This document shows, piece by piece, positions 40,641 to 48,626 of a stretch of 48,655 nt of DNA. This DNA comes from an uncultured Acidimicrobiales bacterium. GTDB lineage: Bacteria > Actinomycetota > Acidimicrobiia > Acidimicrobiales > SHLQ01. The notes under the pieces are model-generated. The model saw only the letters and a program-made list of their open reading frames with translations, was not told the origin of the DNA and searched no databases. Where the stretch lies: assembly GCA_938023735.1 (NCBI GenBank), contig CALJDK010000062.1:1-48655 (forward strand). The letters run 5' to 3'. The translations under genes were made by a program, and so were the position numbers. How positions within the stretch are numbered: position 1 is the stretch's first letter; each line of letters opens with the position of its first letter.

Positions 40641-41545
40641 AACCGTCGACAGGCTGTGCCGGACCAGATCGAGGTGACCGTGTCGGTCGAGTCGGTTCCG
40701 GTGGTGCGTCCCCATACCGGCGAGTTGCTGGTATCGCCGGGCATCTTGAACGATCCTGAACCGTCGTCGTCTTCGAAGATGACCATCAGGACATCGATAG
40801 CTAGAAGGTCCTGCACCGACATGCCTGGGGCCAAACCGTCTTCGATCTCGAGCGGCACGCCGGCGGGCAGATCGCCGTCTATAAACCACTGCTCGAACGT
40901 GACGATCTCTTCAACTTGTTCGGCCAATACCAGTTCGAGACCGCCAAAGCGGACTCGTCGGGTGCGGATCGCTGAGCACTCGTCGTCCTCGATGAACCCG
41001 GTGTCGTCGGTCGGTTCACCCAGAGTTGCAATGGCCGCATCGAGGGCGGCGCCAGCATCGTCGCCGATCTGTACGAGTGTTGTCTTTGACTGGTCAGAAC
41101 CGAACGCCGCCCAGCCTTCTTTCACCAGGACCGACCGGGCGAAGGTGTCGTCGACCTCGGGCGCCACAACTGTTGTGGTCGTGCTGGTAGTGGTTGTGGT
41201 CGAGGGAATGGTCGTCGACGCGGAAGAGTCTTCGGTCGGATCCGGAAACTCCATATCGGTGGGAAAACTGAACCCGGTCGCCGCCTCGGTCGTCGGCGGC
41301 CGGTCGATGTCGGCTGGTTCTTCTGCTTGCTCGGCAGCGGTCGTTGAAGGAGCGACGGTGGTGTCGCCGGCGGCTGGCACGGTGCCGGCGGCGCTGGTGG
41401 CGATCACACTCTCGTCCGTGGGATCGCCCGCGGTGATCTGATCGGGAGCGCGATTCCCGCCCGTGATCAGCCAGACTGCAGCGAGAAGCACGGCCAAGAC
41501 GGCCGCGCCGATGAGGGTCGTGCGACCCTGCCTCGTCTTCAACAT
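40637..41545 (-). CDS. Membrane-anchored protein with Thr-rich linker, unknown
   Basis: 302 residues. An N-terminal membrane helix (about 10-28, TLIGAAVLAVLLAAVWLI) is followed by a long disordered Thr/Ser/Ala/Glu region (about 30-128), including a run of threonines (STTTTTSTTTT). The compact outside domain (about 130-302) has LGEPTDDTGFIEDDECSAIRTRRVRFGGLELVLAE and ends with a cysteine near the C-terminus (GTACRRL), possibly paired with the Cys of DDECSA. No family recognised. Upstream of and coupled to the Nudix gene. Confidence 0.75.
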   Translation of the reverse strand: MLKTRQGRTTLIGAAVLAVLLAAVWLITGGNRAPDQITAGDPTDESVIATSAAGTVPAAGDTTVAPSTTAAEQAEEPADIDRPPTTEAATGFSFPTDMEFPDPTEDSSASTTIPSTTTTTSTTTTVVAPEVDDTFARSVLVKEGWAAFGSDQSKTTLVQIGDDAGAALDAAIATLGEPTDDTGFIEDDECSAIRTRRVRFGGLELVLAEQVEEIVTFEQWFIDGDLPAGVPLEIEDGLAPGMSVQDLLAIDVLMVIFEDDDGSGSFKMPGDTSNSPVWGRTTGTDSTDTVTSIWSGTACRRL

Positions 41546-41559
41546 GAAGAAATAATGGC

Positions 41560-42321
41560 TTAGCCCTCGAAGCTAGCGAGCGATGCCAGTGCGGCTTCGG
41601 CAAGTTCTTTCCGGCAGATCAACAGGTCGGGCATGTACGGATCGGCGTTGTTGTACACCATTGGGCTGCCATCGATGCGTGACACATGTAGGCCAGCCTT
41701 CTCGGCAACCGCTACCGGCGCGCACGAATCCCACTCGTATTGACCGCCGGAGTGGGCGTAGATGTCGGCGAGTCCGCGAACGACCGCCATGGCCTTCGCT
41801 CCGGCAGAACCCATCGGAACCAACTCGGCGCCAATGGCATCGGCAACATGGGTGGCAGCGGCTGGCGGACGGGTACGGCTTACGAGCATGCGAGGAACTT
41901 CGGGCATCGGCGCCAGCTCGGGAAGCGGCTCTCCGGTGTTGAGCGTCATCCCTGCGCCGGGCAATGCGACTGCTCCAGCGACGGCTTTTCCGCCGATGAC
42001 AAGAGCAACATGCACGGCCCAATCGTCACGTGGAGGTTCAGAAAATTCGCGGGTGCCGTCCAGCGGGTCGACAATCCAAGTACGTTCTGCGCTAAGACGT
42101 GCGTGATCGTCTTTTCCTTCTTCTGACAAGATGGCGTCATTCGGCATCGAAGCGGAGAGCTCTTTCATGATGAGTTCGTGGGCTTGACGATCACCCTCAT
42201 CTTTCATTTCTTTGCCTTCAACCCCTTTCGCCACAAGGTCTTCGCGCACTTTCATCAGCAGCTCACCAGCTAATGTTGCAATTCGCGTGGCTTCTGCGTG
42301 GTCTTGGGGAAGAATGGTCAT
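41560..42321 (-). CDS. cysQ: 3'(2'),5'-bisphosphate nucleotidase, CysQ-like (IMPase superfamily)
   Basis: 253 residues. The Li+-sensitive phosphatase motifs are seen: KMK/DEGDRQAHELI, LSEEGKDD (metal Glu), IVDPLDGTREF (about 83-93), and the C-terminal YEWDSCAPVAVAEKAG, which match the actinobacterial CysQ group. It recycles PAP (and PAPS) to AMP. AGGAG lies 7 nt before the ATG at 42321. It is divergent from cysDNC with a 67-bp gap, which fits joint control of sulfate activation and removal of its by-product. Confidence 0.9.
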   Translation of the reverse strand: MTILPQDHAEATRIATLAGELLMKVREDLVAKGVEGKEMKDEGDRQAHELIMKELSASMPNDAILSEEGKDDHARLSAERTWIVDPLDGTREFSEPPRDDWAVHVALVIGGKAVAGAVALPGAGMTLNTGEPLPELAPMPEVPRMLVSRTRPPAAATHVADAIGAELVPMGSAGAKAMAVVRGLADIYAHSGGQYEWDSCAPVAVAEKAGLHVSRIDGSPMVYNNADPYMPDLLICRKELAEAALASLASFEG

Positions 42322-42388
42322 TTCACTACTCCTGGGGTTAAGTCCTCAGGTTCTAGTATCGACTGCCGATCCAAACCATTGATGCTTT

Positions 42389-43294
42389 ATGTCCTATGAA
42401 CTTTCACACCTCCGAGAACTCGAAGCCGAGTCGATTCACATTTTCCGTGAAGTAGCCTCCGAATTCGAGCGTCCTGCCCTCATGTTCAGTGGAGGCAAAG
42501 ACTCCATTGTCATGCTCCGCTTGGCGGAGAAGGCTTTCTACCCCTGCAAGATTCCGTTCCCGGTTCTGCACGTCGACACGGGGCACAACTTCCCCGAGGT
42601 CATCGAATTCCGCGATCGGCGTCTTGCCGAAGTCGGCGCTCGTTTGATCGTCGGCTCCGTCCAGGAACGAATCGACAGCGGCCAGCTGAAGGAAGAGCCG
42701 GGCGCAAACCCGTCTCGTAACCAGCTGCAAACACCAGTGCTTCTCGAGTCGATCGAAGAGTACGAGTTTGATGCGCTGTTCGGTGGAGCCCGCCGCGACG
42801 AAGAAAAGGCACGAGCCAAAGAGCGCGTCTACTCCTTCCGTGACGACTTCGGTCAGTGGGACCCCAAGAACCAGCGTCCCGAGCTGTGGAGCCTCTACAA
42901 CGGGCGCATCCGCAAGGGCGAGCACATTCGTGTGTTCCCCATCTCCAACTGGACCGAGCTCGACATCTGGCAGTACATCGAGGCCGAAAAGGTCGAGATC
43001 CCCCAGATCTACTACTCGCATCAGCGTGAGGTCGTCGAGCGCGACGGCATGCTTATCGCAACCGGACCGTTCAACACCCTTGGTGAGAACGAAAAGGCAT
43101 TCACCGAAACCGTCCGCTACCGCACCATTGGTTGCATGACTGTTACCGGTGCTGTCGAGTCCGACGCTGACACCATCGACAAGGTCATCGCCGAGGTTGC
43201 GGGAACCCGCATCACCGAGCGTGGCGCAACCCGCGCCGACGACCGGGTCTCCGAGGCGGCAATGGAAGATCGCAAGAAAGAGGGCTACTTCTAA
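42389..43294 (+). CDS. cysD: Sulfate adenylyltransferase subunit 2
   Basis: 301 residues, normal length. The PP-loop SGGKDSIVML (about 34-43) and LFGGARRDEEKARAKERVYSFRD are diagnostic, followed by the CysD-type block RPELWSLYNGRI and FPISNWTELDIWQYI. With CysN it makes APS from sulfate and ATP. Its stop overlaps the start of cysN (TAATG), so the two subunits are translationally coupled. Confidence 0.97.
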   Translation: MSYELSHLRELEAESIHIFREVASEFERPALMFSGGKDSIVMLRLAEKAFYPCKIPFPVLHVDTGHNFPEVIEFRDRRLAEVGARLIVGSVQERIDSGQLKEEPGANPSRNQLQTPVLLESIEEYEFDALFGGARRDEEKARAKERVYSFRDDFGQWDPKNQRPELWSLYNGRIRKGEHIRVFPISNWTELDIWQYIEAEKVEIPQIYYSHQREVVERDGMLIATGPFNTLGENEKAFTETVRYRTIGCMTVTGAVESDADTIDKVIAEVAGTRITERGATRADDRVSEAAMEDRKKEGYF

Positions 43295-44553
43295 TGGCCG
43301 AGATTCTCAGATTCGCAACGGCCGGTTCGGTCGACGACGGAAAGTCGACCCTCATCGGTCGTCTGCTCTACGACACAAAGACCATCTTCCAGGATCAAAT
43401 GGATGCGGTCGAGAAGGCGTCGGAGAACCTTGGGACAGAGGGGCCAAACCTGGCGCTTCTTACCGATGGTCTTCGTGCCGAGCGTGAGCAGGGCATTACC
43501 ATCGACGTGGCGTACCGCTACTTCGCAACCCCCAAGCGCAAGTTCATCATCGCCGATACCCCCGGACATATTCAGTACACACGAAACATGGTCACCGGTG
43601 CTTCCACCGCCGACCTTGCCATCGTGTTGCTCGATGCCCGTAACGGTGTTGTCGAGCAGTCGAAGCGTCACGCCTTCCTGGCATCGCTGCTTCGTATCCC
43701 CCATCTGGTGCTCGCGGTGAACAAGATGGACCTTGTCGACTTCTCCGAGGAGCAGTTCAACAAGGTGGCCGACGAGTTCCGCGAGTTCGCGACCCGTCTC
43801 GACATCGCCGACCTTACGTTCATTCCGGTGTCGGCGCTGATGGGCGACAATGTCGTCGATCGCAGCGAGAACACCCCGTGGTACGACGGGCCGACCCTTC
43901 TGACCCACCTCGAGCAGGTGCACATTGCATCCGACCGCAACATGATCGATGTGCGGTTCCCCGTGCAGTACGTGCTGCGCCCCCAGTCCGAGGAGTACCA
44001 CGATTTCCGTGGCTTCGCCGGAACGGTGGCCGGTGGCGTTATGAAGCCAGGCGACGAAGTCATGGTGCTTCCGTCAGGGTTCACGTCACGCATCAACACC
44101 ATCGAGACCATGGACGGACCCGTCGACGAAGCGTTTGCTCCGATGGCGGTAACGGTGACCCTCGAGGACGAGATCGACATCAGTCGTGGCGACATGCTGT
44201 GTCGTCCAAACAACTCGCCCGATGTCACCCAGGACCTCGACGCAATGGTCTGTTGGATGACTGCGGACGAGAAGTTTGCTCCTCGCATGAAGCTGGCGAT
44301 CAAGCACACCACCCGTAACGCTCGGGTGATGGTGAAGGACATCCAGTATCGCCTCGACATCAACACGCTTCACCGTGATGAGTCGAGCGAGGTGCTCGAA
44401 CTCAACGAGATCGGCCGAGTCACGCTGCGCAGCACGCAGCCGCTGTTTGTCGACGAGTACCGACGCAACCGCACAACCGGTTCGTTCATCCTCATCGACG
44501 AGCACACCAACACCACCGTTGGTGCGGGCATGATTCTCGGCGTTGCCGAGTAA
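43294..44553 (+). CDS. cysN: Sulfate adenylyltransferase subunit 1 (GTPase)
   Basis: 419 residues; a stand-alone CysN not fused to CysC. The GTPase motifs are GSVDDGKST (P-loop, about 10-18), the switch block EREQGITIDVAYRYF, DTPGH (about 89-93), and NKMDLVDF (about 145-152); beta-barrel domains 2 and 3 follow (RFPVQYVLRP; EVLELNEIGRVTLRSTQPLFVDEY). GTP hydrolysis drives APS formation by CysD. A 38-bp gap separates it from cysC. Confidence 0.97.
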   Translation: MAEILRFATAGSVDDGKSTLIGRLLYDTKTIFQDQMDAVEKASENLGTEGPNLALLTDGLRAEREQGITIDVAYRYFATPKRKFIIADTPGHIQYTRNMVTGASTADLAIVLLDARNGVVEQSKRHAFLASLLRIPHLVLAVNKMDLVDFSEEQFNKVADEFREFATRLDIADLTFIPVSALMGDNVVDRSENTPWYDGPTLLTHLEQVHIASDRNMIDVRFPVQYVLRPQSEEYHDFRGFAGTVAGGVMKPGDEVMVLPSGFTSRINTIETMDGPVDEAFAPMAVTVTLEDEIDISRGDMLCRPNNSPDVTQDLDAMVCWMTADEKFAPRMKLAIKHTTRNARVMVKDIQYRLDINTLHRDESSEVLELNEIGRVTLRSTQPLFVDEYRRNRTTGSFILIDEHTNTTVGAGMILGVAE

Positions 44554-44591
44554 TCCTCGAAGACATCTAGAAAATTCAGGTACCGCTTCCC

Positions 44592-45188
44592 ATGGCAACA
44601 TCAAGCCCCAACGTCCGCTGGCATCCGAGCGAATTCGATCGCCAGGAGCGCTGGGAGAAGATTGGCGCCAAGGGAGCAACCATCTGGTTTACGGGCTTTT
44701 CCGGCTCGGGCAAGTCGACGGTGGCCGTTCAGGTCGAACGTCTCTTGCTCGAGGCCGGGCAGCCCACGTATCTGCTCGATGGCGACAACCTGCGTATGGG
44801 ACTCAACGGCGACCTCGGCTTCTCGGCCGAGGATCGTGACGAAAACGTACGTCGGGTGTCCGAAGTTGCCCGACTGTTCGCCGATGCCGGCAACGTGAGC
44901 TTGGTGCCATTGGTGTCGCCCTACCGGGCAGCACGCGACCGGGCTCGCGAGATTCACGCAGCGGCCGACCTGCCATTTATTGAGTGCTTTATCTCGACGC
45001 CCATTGAGGTGTGCGAGACCCGCGACCCCAAGGGCCTCTACAAGAAGGCCCGGGCCGGCGAGATCAAGGGCATGACAGGTATCGACGACCCGTACGAGCC
45101 ACCCGAAAACCCCGAACTGGTGCTCGACACCACCACGGGCACCCCGGTAGAGCTCGCCCAGCAGGTCATCGACTACCTCAACAACTAG
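44592..45188 (+). CDS. cysC: Adenylylsulfate (APS) kinase
   Basis: 198 residues from the ATG at 44592. P-loop FSGSGKST (about 37-44), LLDGDNLRMGLNGDLGFSAEDRDENVRRV (substrate binding), and GLYKKARAGEIKGMTGIDDPYEPPENPEL are all classic. It phosphorylates APS to PAPS. Third gene of the cysDNC set; no PAPS or APS reductase or sulfite reductase is in the window, so the PAPS may also serve sulfation. Confidence 0.97.
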   Translation: MATSSPNVRWHPSEFDRQERWEKIGAKGATIWFTGFSGSGKSTVAVQVERLLLEAGQPTYLLDGDNLRMGLNGDLGFSAEDRDENVRRVSEVARLFADAGNVSLVPLVSPYRAARDRAREIHAAADLPFIECFISTPIEVCETRDPKGLYKKARAGEIKGMTGIDDPYEPPENPELVLDTTTGTPVELAQQVIDYLNN

Positions 45189-45196
45189 CAATCTCC

Positions 45197-45274
45197 CACC
45201 CAAAAACCCGAGCCAGTACCGCCAGCGCAGGGCAGGACCCCCAAATCCGGTACCAGTTGGGGAGTTTGTGGGTG
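45197..45274. terminator. Possible bidirectional terminator between cysC and the MFS gene
   Basis: CACCCAAAAAC (45197-45207) pairs with GTTTGTGGGTG (45264-45274) at ten of eleven positions, across the gap between two convergent genes. The loop is long (56 nt), and no clean U-run follows, so the call is weak. Confidence 0.3.
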
Positions 45275-45280
45275 CGAGGG

Positions 45281-46447
45281 TTAGTTGAGGCGGAGGGCGT
45301 GGAGCAGGCTGACGAGGCTTGCGATGCCCAAGACAACGCCTATGGACGTGCTGAGGCTCGTTGCGGTTGCGATTGCTCCGACAACTGCCGGGGCGCCGAG
45401 GAAGCCGATGCGCATCCCGGCCGACATCACCGCCAGACCGGTACCGGCCCCGTTCTCGGTGTTGCGCGCCGCAGCTTCGTAAAGCAGGGGAAACAGTGGA
45501 GCGACTCCGATGCCACTCAGCAGGTAGCCGACGAGTGTCATCGGAACGTCGTTGGCGAACACGACCACGGCGATGCCCAGAGCAAGCACAAGCGTCCCGC
45601 CGATGAGGGTGGTGCGCACGCTGGTTCGGGCCACGACCTTGTCGGCAAGGAGACGAGCAACCAGCATTGCCGAGGACAGCACGACAAAGCCAAGAGCAGC
45701 CTGATAGTCGGTGGCGTTCCGCTCGTCGGCCAGAAGCAGCGGGCTCCATTCGGTCGAGACTCCTTCGAGAACCGCAGTGGCTAGCGCTGCGAGACCGAGA
45801 ACGAGAGCTACCATACCGACCCGCCCGCGCTGCACGTCGTCGGCCTCAGCAGCCTCAAAGGTGAGGAGCCGAGGCGCGACCCAAAACACCGCCAGCAATC
45901 CTGCACCGCAGACTACAAAAAGCTGGGTCGAGAACGACACGCCTGCGGCGATCGAGGCAGTTCCGATGAGTCCACCAGACAACGAACCAATGCTCCACAC
46001 CCCATGGACCCGGTTGATGGTGGTCCGGCCGAGCAGATCATTGGCGTGCACGACCTGGGCGTTCATGCCGATGTCGACACCGGCATCGGCAAGCCCAACC
46101 GTGAACAGCAAAGCAAAGAGCATCCACGGTGCCGTGACCATAGAAATAAACGGCACCGCCATGAGGAGCACGGCTCCGAAGGTCACCGACAGCATCCGGG
46201 TTCCGAGCTTGTTGGCGACGACACCGGCGAGGCCGCTGCCCAGCAGCCCTCCGACCCCCATCCCCATGAGAGAACGACCCAAGACGTCTTCGGAGACGCC
46301 AAGCATGTCTCGCAGTTCGGCCATGCGCGGAATCCAGCTGCCGATCATCAGGCCGTTGAGGAAGAACAGCACCGTTGCGGCGCGAGCGGCGGCGACGGCT
46401 TGCTGAGTGTCGGACTCCGAGAGTGTCGTCCGCGACAACGATGGCAT
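45281..46447 (-). CDS. Major facilitator superfamily transporter
   Basis: 388 residues with about 12 hydrophobic helices. Family-like blocks are LNGLMIGSWIPRMAELRDMLGVS at the first helix, GVVANKLGTRM (motif A-like loop between helices 2 and 3), and LADKVVARTSVRTTLIGG in the second half. It resembles the group of sugar/efflux-type MFS proteins with the NxxMIGSW N-terminus. Substrate unknown. Convergent with cysC. Confidence 0.9.
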   Translation of the reverse strand: MPSLSRTTLSESDTQQAVAAARAATVLFFLNGLMIGSWIPRMAELRDMLGVSEDVLGRSLMGMGVGGLLGSGLAGVVANKLGTRMLSVTFGAVLLMAVPFISMVTAPWMLFALLFTVGLADAGVDIGMNAQVVHANDLLGRTTINRVHGVWSIGSLSGGLIGTASIAAGVSFSTQLFVVCGAGLLAVFWVAPRLLTFEAAEADDVQRGRVGMVALVLGLAALATAVLEGVSTEWSPLLLADERNATDYQAALGFVVLSSAMLVARLLADKVVARTSVRTTLIGGTLVLALGIAVVVFANDVPMTLVGYLLSGIGVAPLFPLLYEAAARNTENGAGTGLAVMSAGMRIGFLGAPAVVGAIATATSLSTSIGVVLGIASLVSLLHALRLN

Positions 46448-46661
46448 CGGTGCAGCCTAGTGACTAGGGTGCGTCCCGCTTCGGTCCGCCCTAGCGCGGC
46501 TGAAAGACATCCCATTCTCCGCCGCAAGGCAGATGCCAACGTTCCTATGGTGTGCGGATCTTCAGCGTTTCCGCACGCGACGCAAATACAGAAAGAGCGG
46601 CGGCAGCCGCGGTCCGGCGCAGTGCCGTCACACTTCCCACCACCAGCTCCCTCAGCGAGGT
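46448..46661. other. Intergenic stretch of 214 bp
   Basis: It holds the promoter of the MFS gene and the 3' region of the histone-like gene. CTAGGG (46464-46469) and CCCTAG (46489-46494) form a 6-bp inverted repeat with a 19-nt loop close to the MFS start, perhaps an operator. No small gene was recognised. Confidence 0.4.
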
Positions 46662-47030
46662 CTAGTTCTCGGCTGGACCGTAAGGCTCTTTGGCCTCTTT
46701 GTAGCAGGGGTAGTGGTAGTGATCGACCCGCACCCAGGCGTTTTTTTCATAGATGTTGCAGATGGCTTGCTGGTGGCGCATTTTGGCCTGGAACTTCACT
46801 CGTTCGCCGCACAGAATGCACTCGACCTGGCTACCTGGCTCCACCATGCGAAGTACCGCACGGCTCTTCCACGACGTCTTCTTCTTGGCTGGTGCCTTCT
46901 TCGCAGCGGTCTTCTTCGCTGTGGTTTTCTTGGCGGGAGCCTTCTTCTTGGCGGTTGATTTCTTCGCCGTAGTCTTCTTCGCAGCAGCCTTCTTGGCCGG
47001 AGCGGTCTTTTTGGTCGTGGTACTTGCCAT
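46662..47030 (-). CDS. Histone-H1-like Lys/Ala-rich tail fused to a zinc-finger-like domain
   Basis: 122 residues. The first ~51 are almost entirely Lys, Ala, Thr and Pro (repeats like AKKTTAKK), as in histone H1 C-terminal tails and the tails of mycobacterial HupB. The remaining ~70 residues include Cys71-x2-Cys74 and His86-x4-Cys91 (a CCHC-like zinc-binding arrangement) and a second cluster HYHYPC (104-109). No Alba, HU or H-NS fold is visible. Probably a DNA-binding nucleoid protein; inferred from composition. Confidence 0.8.
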   Translation of the reverse strand: MASTTTKKTAPAKKAAAKKTTAKKSTAKKKAPAKKTTAKKTAAKKAPAKKKTSWKSRAVLRMVEPGSQVECILCGERVKFQAKMRHQQAICNIYEKNAWVRVDHYHYPCYKEAKEPYGPAEN

Positions 47031-47135
47031 AGCTATCTATCGGCAGCAACTAGGCAATTCTGAGCACTTTCTGGGTCGTTCGGCCTAGAAAAGGGGCGGG
47101 CGTCTCTTCCCGCTGGCCGATTACTCAGGCGCCAA

Positions 47136-47834
47136 TCAGATATCGTCCGGCATCGCGTCGACGTCATCGGTCACCGGCAAGGTCCCCGCAGAGTCTCGGC
47201 ACCGATCGTCGCTGTCGTTGAGAAAACGGTCGACCAACTCAAGGTCGACGCCCCAGGTAGCGAGGCTCTCCTCGTCGAGGTCGTCGAACCACTCGATCGA
47301 CCAGCTCTGTTCGGTGGCATGATCAGCGACGAGCTGTAGGAAACCCTGCATCTCCTTGGCGCCGTCGGCCAGCGAAGCTGGGGCGAGAGCCGTAAGCACG
47401 CCAGCCTGGTCGAGCATGGCGTTCACCTGCGCCTCGGCCTCGGCCGGTGTCGAGGGAGCGACGCTGCCCAGGCCGTCGAGCCCCAAGAACGCCTCGCAAT
47501 AGGGATCCGAGTGTTCGATCGGCGTCGGGTCAACGATCTCCTCAATCTCCTCGATCTCCTGGATCTCGTCGATGTTCTCGATTTGAGGTTCTTCGATGGA
47601 TTCGGGGGCAACGGGGTCTTCCGAATTGCTGTCCGACGGAGCAGCGTTTGCGGACGTGCCATCACCGGGGACATCGTCGGTGGCGAGACCATCGCTAGGG
47701 AGCGTGTCGCTGGGGATTTCCTGCGCTGGTCCGGCGGTGACGGGCTGGCCGTTCGAGCAGGCACCGGCGAGAAGGGCGAGAGAGAGGCCGAGCGCACCAG
47801 CGGTGGTTCGAAGACGGAAGGTTCTCATAGCCAT
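47136..47834 (-). CDS. Acidic lipoprotein, unknown
   Basis: 232 residues from the ATG at 47834 (ATG 47828 is an alternative). A signal with lipobox LAGAC is followed by a disordered acidic region containing an Ile/Glu repeat (IDEIQEIEEIEEI, about 92-104). The helical domain that follows starts with SDPYCEAFLGLDGLG and has a second cysteine near the end (DDRCRDSAG), possibly a disulfide. No known family. The open frame runs further upstream into the next gene but is not coding there. Confidence 0.75.
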   Translation of the reverse strand: MAMRTFRLRTTAGALGLSLALLAGACSNGQPVTAGPAQEIPSDTLPSDGLATDDVPGDGTSANAAPSDSNSEDPVAPESIEEPQIENIDEIQEIEEIEEIVDPTPIEHSDPYCEAFLGLDGLGSVAPSTPAEAEAQVNAMLDQAGVLTALAPASLADGAKEMQGFLQLVADHATEQSWSIEWFDDLDEESLATWGVDLELVDRFLNDSDDRCRDSAGTLPVTDDVDAMPDDI

Positions 47835-47898
47835 ATGACGTAGAGAATCGACGGAAAGTTCCGGCCCCCTTAGAACTTTGCCGACCTTCGTTGAAAAG

Positions 47899-48600
47899 CT
47901 ACGAGCCCTCGGCAAGGGCGATGAGCTGGGAAATTGCTGATTCGTCAGGCAATCCGCCGGCGATTCGTTGGACGACGTTGCCGTCCCCATCGACCACGAC
48001 AAAGTACGGGAACGCTGAAAGCCCAAAGCCTGCTGCGATGGCCGAGAGTTGTGAGTCGTCGAGTACCGGAAATGGCCAGTCTTCGGCGTCGAACCAGTCG
48101 ATCGGCGGATAGTTGTCGCGGCTGTCGTCGACGGCGGTTGAAACGGCGTGGAAGTCGACGTTTACCGGCAGCCGGTTGGTTTCGAGATAGTCGACCAGTA
48201 GCGGAACCTCGGCCTGGCAGTGCGGGCACCAGTGAGCAAAGAACCCGAAGATTTTGCCGCGTCCATCAGCCTGGGTGATCTCGATTCGGTCGCCTTTGAG
48301 CGACACAGCGTCGAGGTCAGGAGCGGGTTGGCCAACCGCGTCATCGTTTGCCGGGTCAGAGAACTGGCTGAGCGATGTGCCGAGCACCGGGTTGTCCGGA
48401 ATCGGCGACTCGGTGATGACCTCTTGTTCTTCGGCGGCCACGTCGGACTCGGTGCCGGCATTGTCGGCATTGTCGGCATTGTCGGCTGCGACATCACTCG
48501 GCTCACTCGAACCACATGCTGCTGCAGCAAAACTAAGGACGGCAAGAACAGCAAAAAGGCGGGCAAACCGAGAAACCGAGAAACGAGCGGGTGTACGCAT
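47899..48600 (-). CDS. TlpA-family thiol-disulfide lipoprotein (Cys form)
   Basis: 233 residues. The signal ends with lipobox AAAC. After an acidic linker with an NADNADNAG repeat comes a thioredoxin-like domain: VGQPAPDLDAVSLKG, FGFFAHWCPHCQAEVP (active-site Cys-Pro-His-Cys), and the cis-Pro region FGLSAFPYFVVVDGDGNVV. It should act outside the membrane in disulfide reduction or cytochrome maturation. It has an ordinary CPHC, in contrast to the UGA-containing relative at 19259-19819. The C-terminus faces the acidic lipoprotein gene 65 bp downstream on the same strand. Confidence 0.93.
   Translation of the reverse strand: MRTPARFSVSRFARLFAVLAVLSFAAAACGSSEPSDVAADNADNADNAGTESDVAAEEQEVITESPIPDNPVLGTSLSQFSDPANDDAVGQPAPDLDAVSLKGDRIEITQADGRGKIFGFFAHWCPHCQAEVPLLVDYLETNRLPVNVDFHAVSTAVDDSRDNYPPIDWFDAEDWPFPVLDDSQLSAIAAGFGLSAFPYFVVVDGDGNVVQRIAGGLPDESAISQLIALAEGS
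48455..48486 (-). repeat. 9-bp tandem repeat in the TlpA-like gene
   Basis: Three to four copies of the 9-mer TTGTCGGCA (plus strand) code for the repeated Asn-Ala-Asp triplets of the linker behind the lipid anchor. A short in-frame minisatellite. Confidence 0.75.
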
Positions 48601-48626
48601 AGGGCTTCAAGCGTACCCACCGCAAC

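Noticed and set aside
40641..40889. N-terminal extension of the Nudix protein
   Set aside because: The extra 83 codons are Arg-rich shadow of the upstream membrane-protein gene; the ATG at 40640 gives the normal Nudix N-terminus.
44601..45749. 382-codon open frame on the minus strand
   Set aside because: It lies over cysC and the end of the MFS gene and consists of Arg/His/Gly-rich shadow sequence.
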